The translations under genes were made by a program, and so were the position numbers. Shown in pieces: positions 1 to 7,318 of a stretch of DNA of 64,000 bases (positions are counted from its first letter, which is position 1; each line of letters starts with the position of its first letter). Source of the stretch: an uncultured Pseudovibrio sp. (GTDB taxonomy: Bacteria > Pseudomonadota > Alphaproteobacteria > Rhizobiales > Stappiaceae). The stretch lies in contig CANMBS010000015.1 of assembly GCA_947496145.1 (NCBI GenBank), positions 45,310-109,309 of the forward strand, given 5' to 3'. The notes under the pieces were generated by a model. It searched no databases. It was not told the DNA's origin and saw nothing but the letters and a program-made list of their open reading frames with translations.

Positions 1-289
1 TGCCAATGAACAAAGATCCTGCTGCAACCAGAGTGTAAATGGCTGAGATGAGGATCAGGGGACGGGCGAAAAGCCACGATCCACCCAGCATGTAATCCAG
101 CAACGGCACGGTGACGAAGAAGGCAACAGCTGTCCAGTCTATAACAAAGCCTCGGCGCAGGTTGTCAAAGCTTACAGTAATGATCAAGGCCAGACAGGCG
201 AATGCGGCAAGCACATAATCGCCCTCAAAATAATTGATCAATGCAGGGTAGGCAGCCCAGATGATAAAAGGCTTTGCAATACTAATCAT
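1..289 (-). CDS. Partial integral membrane protein, last visible gene of the minus-arm biosynthetic operon
   Basis: The N-terminal 96 residues are visible and the gene runs off the left edge. Reading leftward from the ATG at 289 gives MISIAKPFIIWAAYPAL and then mainly hydrophobic stretches separated by short charged turns such as DNLRRGF. At least three membrane helices are plausible. The start overlaps the stop of the upstream gene as ATGA (286-289), so the two are probably translationally coupled. I do not recognise the family. Its place in the ketosynthase/ACP operon suggests a membrane role for the pathway product or its export, but that is only inference from position. Confidence 0.6.
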   Translation of the reverse strand, partial: MISIAKPFIIWAAYPALINYFEGDYVLAAFACLALIITVSFDNLRRGFVIDWTAVAFFVTVPLLDYMLGGSWLFARPLILISAIYTLVAAGSLFIG

Positions 290-702
290 TGCTGGTCCTC
301 TTCTACACAGGCCACAATGATGATCCCACCAAAGTCCGTCAAACTTTTGTCAATACGTTCACCTTGCAGGTGAACTTGATAGAAAGTGCCAACCTGAGTG
401 GCTTTTGCGAGGAGTCGTTTAGTCTCCTGTAAGCCCTCCAGCTTTATCCCTCGTATGCTTGCCGGAATATACCGCTGGTTGGCTCTTCCCTTGTCCCGAA
501 AAGCCCTTCGGACGGCTTGCACTGCCAGCTGATTGAGCAGTTCGATGACAATGGTGAATTCACCATATTGATCACAAAGTTTTTGTCCTCGTGACATATC
601 CAGCGGGATACTCAGGTCCGTTTCACCCTCCTGCTGGTCAGCAAAGGGGCACAGGTCGAGATAGTGGCGACAGGTTGTGTCGAGAACATCATCAGCTGTC
701 AT
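286..702 (-). CDS. Small protein of unknown function, possible hotdog-fold dehydratase-like
   Basis: A 138-residue soluble protein. A longer frame extends upstream, but the ATG at 702 overlaps the preceding stop as ATGA and is the natural start. The C-terminal half contains RYIPASIRGIKLEGL and later LTDFGGIIIV. This resembles the second hotdog of polyketide-synthase dehydratases (a strand with PxSI followed by a D..G turn). I see no convincing catalytic His/Asp pair, so a binding or degenerate hotdog role is as likely as dehydration. If it is a dehydratase, it would act on the acyl chain built by the ketosynthases encoded upstream. The family call is weak; the coding call is good because of the tight overlaps on both sides. 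Confidence 0.6.
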   Translation of the reverse strand: MTADDVLDTTCRHYLDLCPFADQQEGETDLSIPLDMSRGQKLCDQYGEFTIVIELLNQLAVQAVRRAFRDKGRANQRYIPASIRGIKLEGLQETKRLLAKATQVGTFYQVHLQGERIDKSLTDFGGIIIVACVEEDQQ

Positions 703-1217
703 GAGAAAGTTTCCTGCCCCGACATGGTTTCGAGTTGTTTTGCAGTGGTGAAATGAGACAGGCCCCGACCAACGAAGAAACCCACAATGAGCCCTGAGGT
801 CATGCTGTCCCACATCAGAAACGACGGGAGCCGGGTCCAGTCAGCTCCGGAGGCCGAAGCATAACCAAACCAGTATTTGACCAGAAACCCAGCCCCGCTG
901 ACCACCAGCACACTTAATCCGCCTGGGATGATCAGATAGTCTCCATCAAGGCGCAGCCGGGAAGCCGCTCCTTGAGTAAACCAATAAGCTAATGCTGTTG
1001 CGATCAGGATACCCAGTGTCCAGCCCCCAAGAACACGAAGCACAAATCCATTATTGTAAGTGGCCAATACAATAGAGATCACAACAATAATAGCCGGAAT
1101 GCCCAACAAGTGGCGGAGGCGGCTCTGTTCCTCAAAGCAGGAGGAGAGACCGAAATACAGAACAACAGTATAAACCGTGTACACCCAGTGAGGTGTATTG
1201 CGCAGGATCTCAAGCAT
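699..1217 (-). CDS. DUF6622-like four-helix membrane protein
   Basis: The protein has 172 residues from the ATG at 1217, which overlaps the stop of the upstream ligase gene by 8 bases. An in-frame start 30 bases further upstream is less likely. It begins MLEILRNTPHWVY, the opening I associate with the DUF6622 family of small inner-membrane proteins. About four or five hydrophobic helices follow, spanning most of the chain, with a polar C-terminus. The biochemical role of the family is not known to me. It sits inside the ACP/ketosynthase/ligase operon, so it may be a membrane partner or immunity-type function for the cluster, or simply co-opted. Confidence 0.65.
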   Translation of the reverse strand: MLEILRNTPHWVYTVYTVVLYFGLSSCFEEQSRLRHLLGIPAIIVVISIVLATYNNGFVLRVLGGWTLGILIATALAYWFTQGAASRLRLDGDYLIIPGGLSVLVVSGAGFLVKYWFGYASASGADWTRLPSFLMWDSMTSGLIVGFFVGRGLSHFTTAKQLETMSGQETFS

Positions 1218-2448
1218 AATCAAATTGTGCCTCACGACGATGGTCAATAATTGGATTTGCTTTTGTCCTCCAGTTCATGACCAGTCCCTCACGACCAACG
1301 ACCTGTGTCAGAACTGTTCCCCGTTCAATCCCCTCGGCAATTTCGTTGATTGCATCAAGCGCTTCGTGGGCTTTTGCCAATTTGGCGTGGTCCTGTGAGC
1401 AATCGGCATCCAGCGCAAGTGTAAGGACATCGCGACCCTGATCATCCGTATTGAGAATAATCTGCAACCTGTCTGTCCAGCCCAAAGCCTGACCTACGCT
1501 GCGTTTGATCCGATCAAAACCAACCGCATTACCTGCAATGTTAAAGCTTGTGTGAGAACGATCGCCCAAAATAAGGCCATGACCAGCCCCTTCTTTATAA
1601 GGCGGCACAAGTTTTCCTTTATCACCAATCATATAGCGAATAACGGGAATTTCGGGTCCTGTCAGGTCCGTCACAAGGACATTGCCGTCTTCATCCGTCT
1701 CGAAGATGTACCAATCGTCGAAAAGCTCATGAACACCTGTGGGCATTGAAGGTGTGCTCACTCCGGCAAAACCATATTCAACGGCACCAAACATGCTGAA
1801 ATAAGTCGCATCCGGCCAGATTTTTGCAATCAAAGCTTGCTTGGCCGGGTAGAAGTGCTCACCTGTGTAGACGATCTTGCGAACATCCAGTTCAATATCA
1901 TGCTTTAGTGCCTGCTGAGCGAACTGCACAATACTCGAAGGAGCTCCCATAACCGTGTTCAGGCCAAGATTTTCAAAGAGTTGGAAATAGAAGGGATCAG
2001 AGCCGACGGACTGTAGCTGACCTACTGGCAGGATTGTTGCGCGAATTGGCTCCAAAAACCGGTTTGACCCCTCGTACAAGACCCCCAATCCACCTGGTGT
2101 GTATAGGTTCGCGACAGTATCTTCAGGTGTAAACACATTGCGCATGAGATAACTCATCAACTGGTATGCATAGGTACCCTCTGAAACATCTCCCCAAATT
2201 CTGTGGCCCAGGACCAAAGGGGACGAGGTAGTACCGGACGTACTGATGATATACCCACCCTTGAAGTGACCATTTTTGATAAATGCTTCGCTGGTCTTGC
2301 GCAGGTCGTCTTTGGTGCTGGGCGGATATCTGGCCTGCAGCTCCTCAAAAGAGTTAACCTGAGGAAGCTCAGGCATACGTCCTGTTTCATTGTAAACCCG
2401 CACCATCTGGTTGAAGCGGTCTTTATGGAAAGGCGTCACCTGAATCAT
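1210..2448 (-). CDS. PaaK-like adenylate-forming ligase (copy 2 of a tandem pair)
   Basis: A 412-residue protein of the ANL superfamily, phenylacetate-CoA-ligase (PaaK)-like branch. Visible motifs are the P-loop STSGTTSSP at residues 69-77, the FGAVEYG segment equivalent to the YGxTE motif near 220, a TDLTGPEIPVIRY...GD core near 265-280, and a C-terminal TKANPIIDHR segment whose lysine fits the adenylation lysine position. Such enzymes activate a carboxylic acid as an acyl-AMP and pass it to CoA or a carrier protein. The start overlaps the stop of its paralogue as ATGA. With an ACP and ketosynthases in the same operon, the acceptor could be the ACP phosphopantetheine or an amine, but the substrate is unknown. 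Confidence 0.85.
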   Translation of the reverse strand: MIQVTPFHKDRFNQMVRVYNETGRMPELPQVNSFEELQARYPPSTKDDLRKTSEAFIKNGHFKGGYIISTSGTTSSPLVLGHRIWGDVSEGTYAYQLMSYLMRNVFTPEDTVANLYTPGGLGVLYEGSNRFLEPIRATILPVGQLQSVGSDPFYFQLFENLGLNTVMGAPSSIVQFAQQALKHDIELDVRKIVYTGEHFYPAKQALIAKIWPDATYFSMFGAVEYGFAGVSTPSMPTGVHELFDDWYIFETDEDGNVLVTDLTGPEIPVIRYMIGDKGKLVPPYKEGAGHGLILGDRSHTSFNIAGNAVGFDRIKRSVGQALGWTDRLQIILNTDDQGRDVLTLALDADCSQDHAKLAKAHEALDAINEIAEGIERGTVLTQVVGREGLVMNWRTKANPIIDHRREAQFDYA

Positions 2449-3701
2449 GCGTTTACCACCTCTGAACCAATGGTTTCTCTGTCACGAAAATCAACTATGT
2501 CCGGGCGTTTGGAACGATTTGTTACATGAATGCTGGCGCGGTCGCGCACTCTCAGTTCAACCACTCCACGGCCAACATCCTCCCGGATATCCCTCATGGA
2601 ATGGACTACGTCCCAGATGCTTCGACTGATCTCACCATCCGCTGGAAACTCATGGTCAAGAACCACCGAAAGCACATCTCTGCCATCTTCAGTGCTGTGC
2701 AATTGCAGTTGGATTTCCGCACTTCCTGACATTTCCGGGTGGGGAACGGATCTAATAATTTCACAAATAGCTTCATACTTGAGCAAGGCCCCGGCAAAGT
2801 TGAAGGAGCTGTCACAACGACCTCCAAGCACAAGTTGTGTGCTCCCATCCTCTCCGGCAACCAGCGAGCCCCGATCACCAATTTTGTAGCGAATTATGGG
2901 AATAAGCGGGCCTTTCAGGTCCGTGACATAAAGATTATCATCCTCATCCGCTTCCAGAAAAAACCAGTCCTCAAACAGGTAATGATTGCCAGACGAAAGG
3001 GAGGGGTGACCAACGCATGCCAACCCGAACTCCGTAGCCCCATAGAGGCTATAAAACTGAGCTTCCGGCCAGATGCTCTTCACAAGATTGCGTTTCGAAG
3101 GATGAAAGCTTTCCGCAGAAAAAACCAACTTCTTTATTGGAAGGTCAATGTTGAGTTTCTGGACGGTTTTGGCAAACGCAATGATGCTTGATGGTGAGCC
3201 GACCAGTGTGTTCAACCCAAGACGCTTGAACAGTCCGAAGTGAGTATGATCGTTGGTAAATGAGTCCATTCGCCCGATGGGTAGAATGGTGACCCCCATC
3301 GGCTCCATAACTTTGCACATGCCTTCGTAGAGCAAGCCTAAACCACCGGGAAAGCAAAGGTTTGCAACAACATCTCCCGGGGCAAAAACATGTTCCATGA
3401 GATAATCAAAGAACTGCTTTGGATACATATCATCTGAAGCATCCTGCCAGATGCGGTTTATGAGCATGAGTGGTGCATGAGTGGTTCCGGAGGTTGAAAC
3501 AACATAGCAGTCTGCAAACTCTTGCTGATCAACCACATGTTCACTCATGGCACGCAGATTGTCTCGCTCAGATAACGGGTAGTTTGCACAAAACTCATTA
3601 TAGTCAGAAACCTCAGGATAATTGCCCGGCATTCCCCTGTCGCGATAAGCGCTTATCATCCTGTTAAATTTTTCAGTATCGAACTTTGAATGTGCTATCA
3701 C
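2445..3701 (-). CDS. PaaK-like adenylate-forming ligase (copy 1 of a tandem pair)
   Basis: A 418-residue paralogue of the next gene downstream, with the same architecture. It has a P-loop STSGTTHAP at residues 69-77, a YGATEFG motif, the TDLKGPLIPIIRY...GD nucleotide-binding segment, and a C-terminal RSKRPDIVDFRDR segment. The two ligases share the same motif spacing but differ around the acyl pocket, which suggests duplication followed by specialisation on different acids or acceptors. The gene begins 41 bp after the catalytic ketosynthase gene and ends with a 4-bp overlap into the second ligase gene. The reaction is inferred to be ATP-dependent acyl activation with AMP release; the substrate cannot be read from the sequence. 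Confidence 0.85.
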   Translation of the reverse strand: MIAHSKFDTEKFNRMISAYRDRGMPGNYPEVSDYNEFCANYPLSERDNLRAMSEHVVDQQEFADCYVVSTSGTTHAPLMLINRIWQDASDDMYPKQFFDYLMEHVFAPGDVVANLCFPGGLGLLYEGMCKVMEPMGVTILPIGRMDSFTNDHTHFGLFKRLGLNTLVGSPSSIIAFAKTVQKLNIDLPIKKLVFSAESFHPSKRNLVKSIWPEAQFYSLYGATEFGLACVGHPSLSSGNHYLFEDWFFLEADEDDNLYVTDLKGPLIPIIRYKIGDRGSLVAGEDGSTQLVLGGRCDSSFNFAGALLKYEAICEIIRSVPHPEMSGSAEIQLQLHSTEDGRDVLSVVLDHEFPADGEISRSIWDVVHSMRDIREDVGRGVVELRVRDRASIHVTNRSKRPDIVDFRDRETIGSEVVNA

Positions 3702-3742
3702 GGATCATTCCTCATTTTAGCTCAACGGAGCGAAGGGGGAGC

Positions 3743-5014
3743 TTAAGCTGCGCAGGATTGAAAGATCACAGTTGCAGCGAGTCCCCCCATCCCGAAGGAG
3801 TTCTTCAGAATTGTTTGTTCGCTCATTTCCCTGCTTTCACTGACCACATCAACATCGCATCTGGGATCCTGGCTCTTGAGGTTTATGGTTCCCGGTACAA
3901 ACCCTTCTTGAGAGGAGATCAAAGTATTCAGTGTTTCCATCGCGCCAGCCGCTGCGATCATGTGTCCATGTAATGATTTGTTTGCAGTTACAGGAACTCG
4001 GTGATCAAACACATCATTGATCGCCTTGGACTCGTGTAAGTCATTTAGTTGCGTTGATGTGCCATGCGCATTCACAAGGTTGATTTCATCGGGCGTAATG
4101 CCTGAATCTTTGATGGCTCTTCGCATGGATAAGACCATGTCAAGTGAGTCACTGTGAGGCTTAACAATATGCTGGGCATTCAGACTTGAACCGTAACCAA
4201 GAACTTTCAGCAATGGTTTGGCCGCGCGCTGTTCAACTTCACTTCTTCTTTCGAGCACAAAGAAGACAGCGCCTTCAGCAGGGACATAGCCTGAGCGCCA
4301 TTGGTCAAAGGGTCGGGAGCGTTCTTCCGGCGCAACGGTTTCATCAGTGGCGATCACATCAGCTGCCTCCAGACCGATCAGGTGTTCCGGTGAAATTTTG
4401 GCGGTCACACCACCAACGATCACAGCATCCAAACGGCCATCCTGTAATGCATGAAAGCCTGATCCGATCGCTTGTAATGATGCAGAACATAGTCCGACAT
4501 GACAGAAGGCCGGGCCAGAAAACTCTATTGCTTCGCGAACTTGCCTTAATGCAGTGACGGGTGAGTAATTGAGAAAATCACTAACGCGGAAATACCGTTC
4601 CATCACCGCTGCGCGTTCATCAAGACTGGTGGCGTTCGGCTCTCCCTCCACTACGCAGGTGATGGTTTGCACGATATCAGCAACGGGCTCATCAACACCC
4701 AGATAACACCCGATTCTTGCAGGATCATACTGCTCAAGTGCGTAGCCGGGGTGAGCTTTAAGGGACTTCAGAGCGGTTCGGGTGTAAAGGCTGTCGCCAA
4801 TGACGGGCCGCCCCCGATGTGGCCATCTAATCTTCTCATTGCCTAGTTCAGGAATGAAAGCGTACTTACTTTTGAAGGAGCCAGTATCATATTTTTTGAT
4901 TTCTCGGATACCGGAATGCCCGTCTTTGAGCGCGCATTCTATTTCGTCATAGCTTGAGCCAATCGGCGTTACGCAGCCAAATGCGCTGATAACAATATCA
5001 TCTCGCTTTATCAT
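3743..5014 (-). CDS. Beta-ketoacyl-ACP synthase, catalytic (KS-alpha / FabF type)
   Basis: A 423-residue condensing enzyme of the KAS I/II family. The full Cys-His-His triad is visible: the nucleophile in GLCSASLQAI (Cys176), the first histidine in NAHGTSTQLND (His317) and the second in NKSLHGH (His351). Length and motif spacing match FabF and type II polyketide KS-alpha proteins. It should perform decarboxylative Claisen condensation of malonyl-ACP with an acyl primer. The gene lies 6 bp after the ketosynthase-like partner gene and in the same operon as an ACP, so a heterodimeric KS-alpha/KS-beta pair is likely. No malonyltransferase or ketoreductase gene is present in the window, so those activities probably come from primary fatty-acid synthesis or from genes beyond the left edge. 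Confidence 0.9.
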   Translation of the reverse strand: MIKRDDIVISAFGCVTPIGSSYDEIECALKDGHSGIREIKKYDTGSFKSKYAFIPELGNEKIRWPHRGRPVIGDSLYTRTALKSLKAHPGYALEQYDPARIGCYLGVDEPVADIVQTITCVVEGEPNATSLDERAAVMERYFRVSDFLNYSPVTALRQVREAIEFSGPAFCHVGLCSASLQAIGSGFHALQDGRLDAVIVGGVTAKISPEHLIGLEAADVIATDETVAPEERSRPFDQWRSGYVPAEGAVFFVLERRSEVEQRAAKPLLKVLGYGSSLNAQHIVKPHSDSLDMVLSMRRAIKDSGITPDEINLVNAHGTSTQLNDLHESKAINDVFDHRVPVTANKSLHGHMIAAAGAMETLNTLISSQEGFVPGTINLKSQDPRCDVDVVSESREMSEQTILKNSFGMGGLAATVIFQSCAA

Positions 5015-5020
5015 GAGCTA

Positions 5021-6160
5021 TTACGCCGCCTCCTTCGCTAGAGGAATCGCTTCATTTTGCTTTTCAAAGAGCATTGCGCCCAGTCCGGTTGAGGATCCGA
5101 CACCATTAAGAATGACAGGTCGATCCAGAGGAACTGCTGGGTCAAAAAGAGAAAAAACAAGATCAATGAGGTTGTTGGGCTGGCCGGTGTAGCCAACGTA
5201 TTTCTTGTAGGAGAACGTCAAAGCGCTATTGAAAAACTGATCAATCGCGGCTTGCTCAGCTTCACCCGCTTCTGCAATGCCGTTATCATACCGAATTACA
5301 ATCGGGGAGGCTCCTTCAAGATCTGCAAATGTCTGACGATAAAAATCGACCCAGTCCTCTGAGTTTGCATGCATTTTATCGCTGTACCGACTACGGACCT
5401 TTCTTATAATCGCCAGTGGTTGAGCTCTGCGCGCTTCAACCTGTGCCAGAGGTTCCATGATCACTGATGCAGCACCTGCACCTGGTACGATGCCATCATT
5501 ATGGTCCTTGTCACGAACCAATCCCATTTTGGTGAAGGCTAACCTGTTATCCAGACTACCCATATTGCCATAAGCACTTAACACGGCCCCCTGAATCTGA
5601 CCGCGAGATATCTTGGCAGCAGCTTCTTCCAGCATACACATCCCACCAAGAGACATGCGCTGAAATGGATAACCGCCGCCCCGTAAGTTGAAGTATTTGG
5701 AAATGTGATAGAGTGCATTAGTCGGCAGTTTTTTGAAAAGGGCCAGTGGGTGGACAGCTCCTCGCAACTTCCCAATCTCTGAGAGGACCTCTTCTACGTC
5801 AGGCTTGGTTTCGCGACCACTGTTATGCACCAGTTGCCATAGTTCTGCTGGAAACTCACGGTCACGTTCAGCGCTGGTGTAAACTGCCATGTTTTCTCGC
5901 TGGTCCTCCTCAATTGGAGAGAGGCTCTCTGCAATTTCAAAGGCATCCATCGCGCTTTTCAGAGACAACGCAGAAGGTTCTGTAAGAATGGATCGATCTT
6001 CTCGGGCCAGCTTACGCACTATTTTGCGTATGTCTGCGCGAAGCATATCAGGTTCGACTGCAAGTGACATCTGTGGGTCAGATGACAGTTGGTCTGGAAT
6101 ATTTTGCGTCTTCAACCGACCACAAAACAACCCGCCTCCGGTAATTGCGATTTCAGACAC
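5021..6160 (-). CDS. Ketosynthase-like protein lacking catalytic histidines (KS-beta / chain-length-factor type)
   Basis: 379 residues with thiolase-fold ketosynthase similarity but degenerate active-site motifs. The region equivalent to NAHGTxT reads DNGIAEAGEAEQAAID, so the first histidine is lost. The region equivalent to the GH segment reads YVGYTGQPNN, so the second is replaced by tyrosine. The nucleophile elbow reads GGMCMLEEAA, where a cysteine is present but out of the usual CSxS context. This is typical of chain-length factors that dimerise with an active KS. The start is GTG at 6160, 3 bp after the ACP stop. It probably shapes chain length or primer choice for the ketosynthase encoded next to it; the evidence is the motif loss plus adjacency. 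Confidence 0.8.
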   Translation of the reverse strand: MSEIAITGGGLFCGRLKTQNIPDQLSSDPQMSLAVEPDMLRADIRKIVRKLAREDRSILTEPSALSLKSAMDAFEIAESLSPIEEDQRENMAVYTSAERDREFPAELWQLVHNSGRETKPDVEEVLSEIGKLRGAVHPLALFKKLPTNALYHISKYFNLRGGGYPFQRMSLGGMCMLEEAAAKISRGQIQGAVLSAYGNMGSLDNRLAFTKMGLVRDKDHNDGIVPGAGAASVIMEPLAQVEARRAQPLAIIRKVRSRYSDKMHANSEDWVDFYRQTFADLEGASPIVIRYDNGIAEAGEAEQAAIDQFFNSALTFSYKKYVGYTGQPNNLIDLVFSLFDPAVPLDRPVILNGVGSSTGLGAMLFEKQNEAIPLAKEAA

Positions 6161-6163
6161 AGC

Positions 6164-6535
6164 TCACCCGTTCATAATCTGGGCAACGCGCCTGGACAGC
6201 ACGGCAGGAGTGAAAAATGCAACGAGCTCATTTGGCATCATGGGATTTGAACCGGGATCAATCTCCAAGAGATCGCAGACTTGCTTCCACCCTGCATCTG
6301 TCCACTTGTCACCATTGAAGTACTCTTCTTTGGTCACCATTGCATCGAAGGGCCAGAGGTTTTCGGGGGTAATTTTGTCAGATACCTTTGTCTTTAGCTC
6401 AAAGCAAAGATCAATATAGTCTATAGAGCTAAATCCATGATTACCCAAAGGTGCATCATCGATAATATCTGATAAATCATCAATATACAGAACATCAGCC
6501 GCTATTTGCTTCAGCACATCCAAATTATCTGACAT
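6164..6535 (-). CDS. Acyl carrier protein with an extended C-terminus
   Basis: A 123-residue carrier protein. The phosphopantetheine site is GFSSIDYIDLCFEL, with Ser37 at the usual DSL serine position, although the preceding Asp is Ser. About 45 residues beyond the normal four-helix ACP follow, including KEEYFNGDKWTDAGW, which makes it longer than a typical 80-residue ACP. I chose the ATG at 6535 because a GGAGG lies 6 bases upstream; the ATG at 6541 directly abuts that GGAGG and would have no spacer. As first gene of the minus arm it sets the expression of the ketosynthase and ligase genes behind it. It should carry the growing acyl chain after phosphopantetheinylation. Confidence 0.8.
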   Translation of the reverse strand: MSDNLDVLKQIAADVLYIDDLSDIIDDAPLGNHGFSSIDYIDLCFELKTKVSDKITPENLWPFDAMVTKEEYFNGDKWTDAGWKQVCDLLEIDPGSNPMMPNELVAFFTPAVLSRRVAQIMNG

Positions 6536-6847
6536 CCACATCCTCCACTTCACCAACTTCAATGAAAAACTACTCTATAATCATGCATTTATTCACCCTA
6601 ACCCGCATTGTTACTGAGTGAGTCCTCCTCAGATCAACGCATCCAACTGGTGCTACATGGCATGTTCTGACTAGCGATGATTGAATTATTGAATGTTAGA
6701 TCCTGAATTAGAAAGGGGTGACACCATCCCTTTTTTTTGCATCCGAGAAAGGTATCGTTTGGGAAAGCACTAAACCGAACCTGATGAGCATTTTGGGGGG
6801 CGATCACTGGTTTTGCATCTCAAATCCGGGATATTGAAGGGTAATCA
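6536..6847. promoter_or_regulatory. Divergent control region between the two arms of the biosynthetic cluster
   Basis: A 312-bp intergenic region separates the minus-strand ACP operon from the plus-strand ParB-fold/PLP operon, so both arms must be started here. A TATAAT at 6576-6581 on the plus strand is a candidate -10 box, without a clear -35. The plus-strand ribosome site is GAAGGG, 6 bases before the ATG at 6848. A terminator-like hairpin lies inside the region at 6712-6738. No clear LuxR-type dyad was found by eye. Confidence 0.5.
6712..6738 (+). terminator. Intrinsic terminator or attenuator in the leader of the plus arm
   Basis: AAAGGGGTG, a 4-base loop, then CATCCCTTT (one G-U pair), continuing into a run of eight T. 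It is oriented to stop plus-strand transcription 110 bp before the ParB-fold gene. Since no plus-strand gene lies upstream in this gap, it suggests an attenuated leader or a short RNA starting near 6580. Confidence 0.6.
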
Positions 6848-7318
6848 ATGAATATTGACGTTTGCAGCAACCACCCTAATCATCCATCTGCTGGCACATC
6901 TCATGACGCCCTCTTGAGTTTTCAGCTGCTCTCTCCAGAAAAGCTGCGTGCAACAGAAGCAATCAATATCTACAGAGCAAGATCTCTGGCAGAGCAGATT
7001 AAATCACAAGGGGTCTGGTCAGTACCGCTTTTGATCGAAAAGAACCATTTTATCGTTATGGACGGACACCACCGTCTTTGGTCTGCGCTCCAGCTTGGAT
7101 TACAGCAGGTGCCTTGCTTTTTAACAGATTATGATAACCCCCACCTGCGGTTGACCAGCTGGGCAGGCCAGAAAGAACTTACCCCTGAAGATGTTATGAC
7201 GGCGGGTTTGACTGGAGAACTTTTGGCATACAAGACAACCCGGCATCTCCTGCTGAAAACCATTGATATCCCGCATTACTCCATCGCAGATCTGCAGCAG
7301 GGCCTGACGCATGACTGA
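6848..7318 (+). CDS. ParB/sulfiredoxin-fold protein, candidate SbnI-like free-serine kinase
   Basis: A 156-residue protein with the ParB-N fold signature. The DGHHR motif at residues 72-76 follows VPLLIEKNHFIVM, and there is no DNA-binding C-terminal domain. In the staphyloferrin B pathway SbnI has this fold and phosphorylates free L-serine to O-phosphoserine, which SbnA then uses. Here the third gene of the operon is SbnA-like, so the same supply role is the best inference. The protein is shorter than SbnI (about 250 residues), so only the catalytic half would be present. A plasmid-partition role is unlikely because the true ParB (RepB) is at 57.9 kb. The stop overlaps the next gene start by 8 bases. 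Confidence 0.7.
   Translation: MNIDVCSNHPNHPSAGTSHDALLSFQLLSPEKLRATEAINIYRARSLAEQIKSQGVWSVPLLIEKNHFIVMDGHHRLWSALQLGLQQVPCFLTDYDNPHLRLTSWAGQKELTPEDVMTAGLTGELLAYKTTRHLLLKTIDIPHYSIADLQQGLTHD

Noticed and set aside
6583..6621. Twelve-codon leader peptide MHLFTLTRIVTE before the attenuator hairpin
   Set aside because: No ribosome-binding site precedes it and it overlaps the candidate -10 region, so translation is doubtful; only the hairpin is kept.
6848..7318. ParB-fold gene as a second plasmid partition locus
   Set aside because: It has no DNA-binding domain and no ParA partner, and it is embedded in a PLP-enzyme operon; the replicon's own ParB is RepB.
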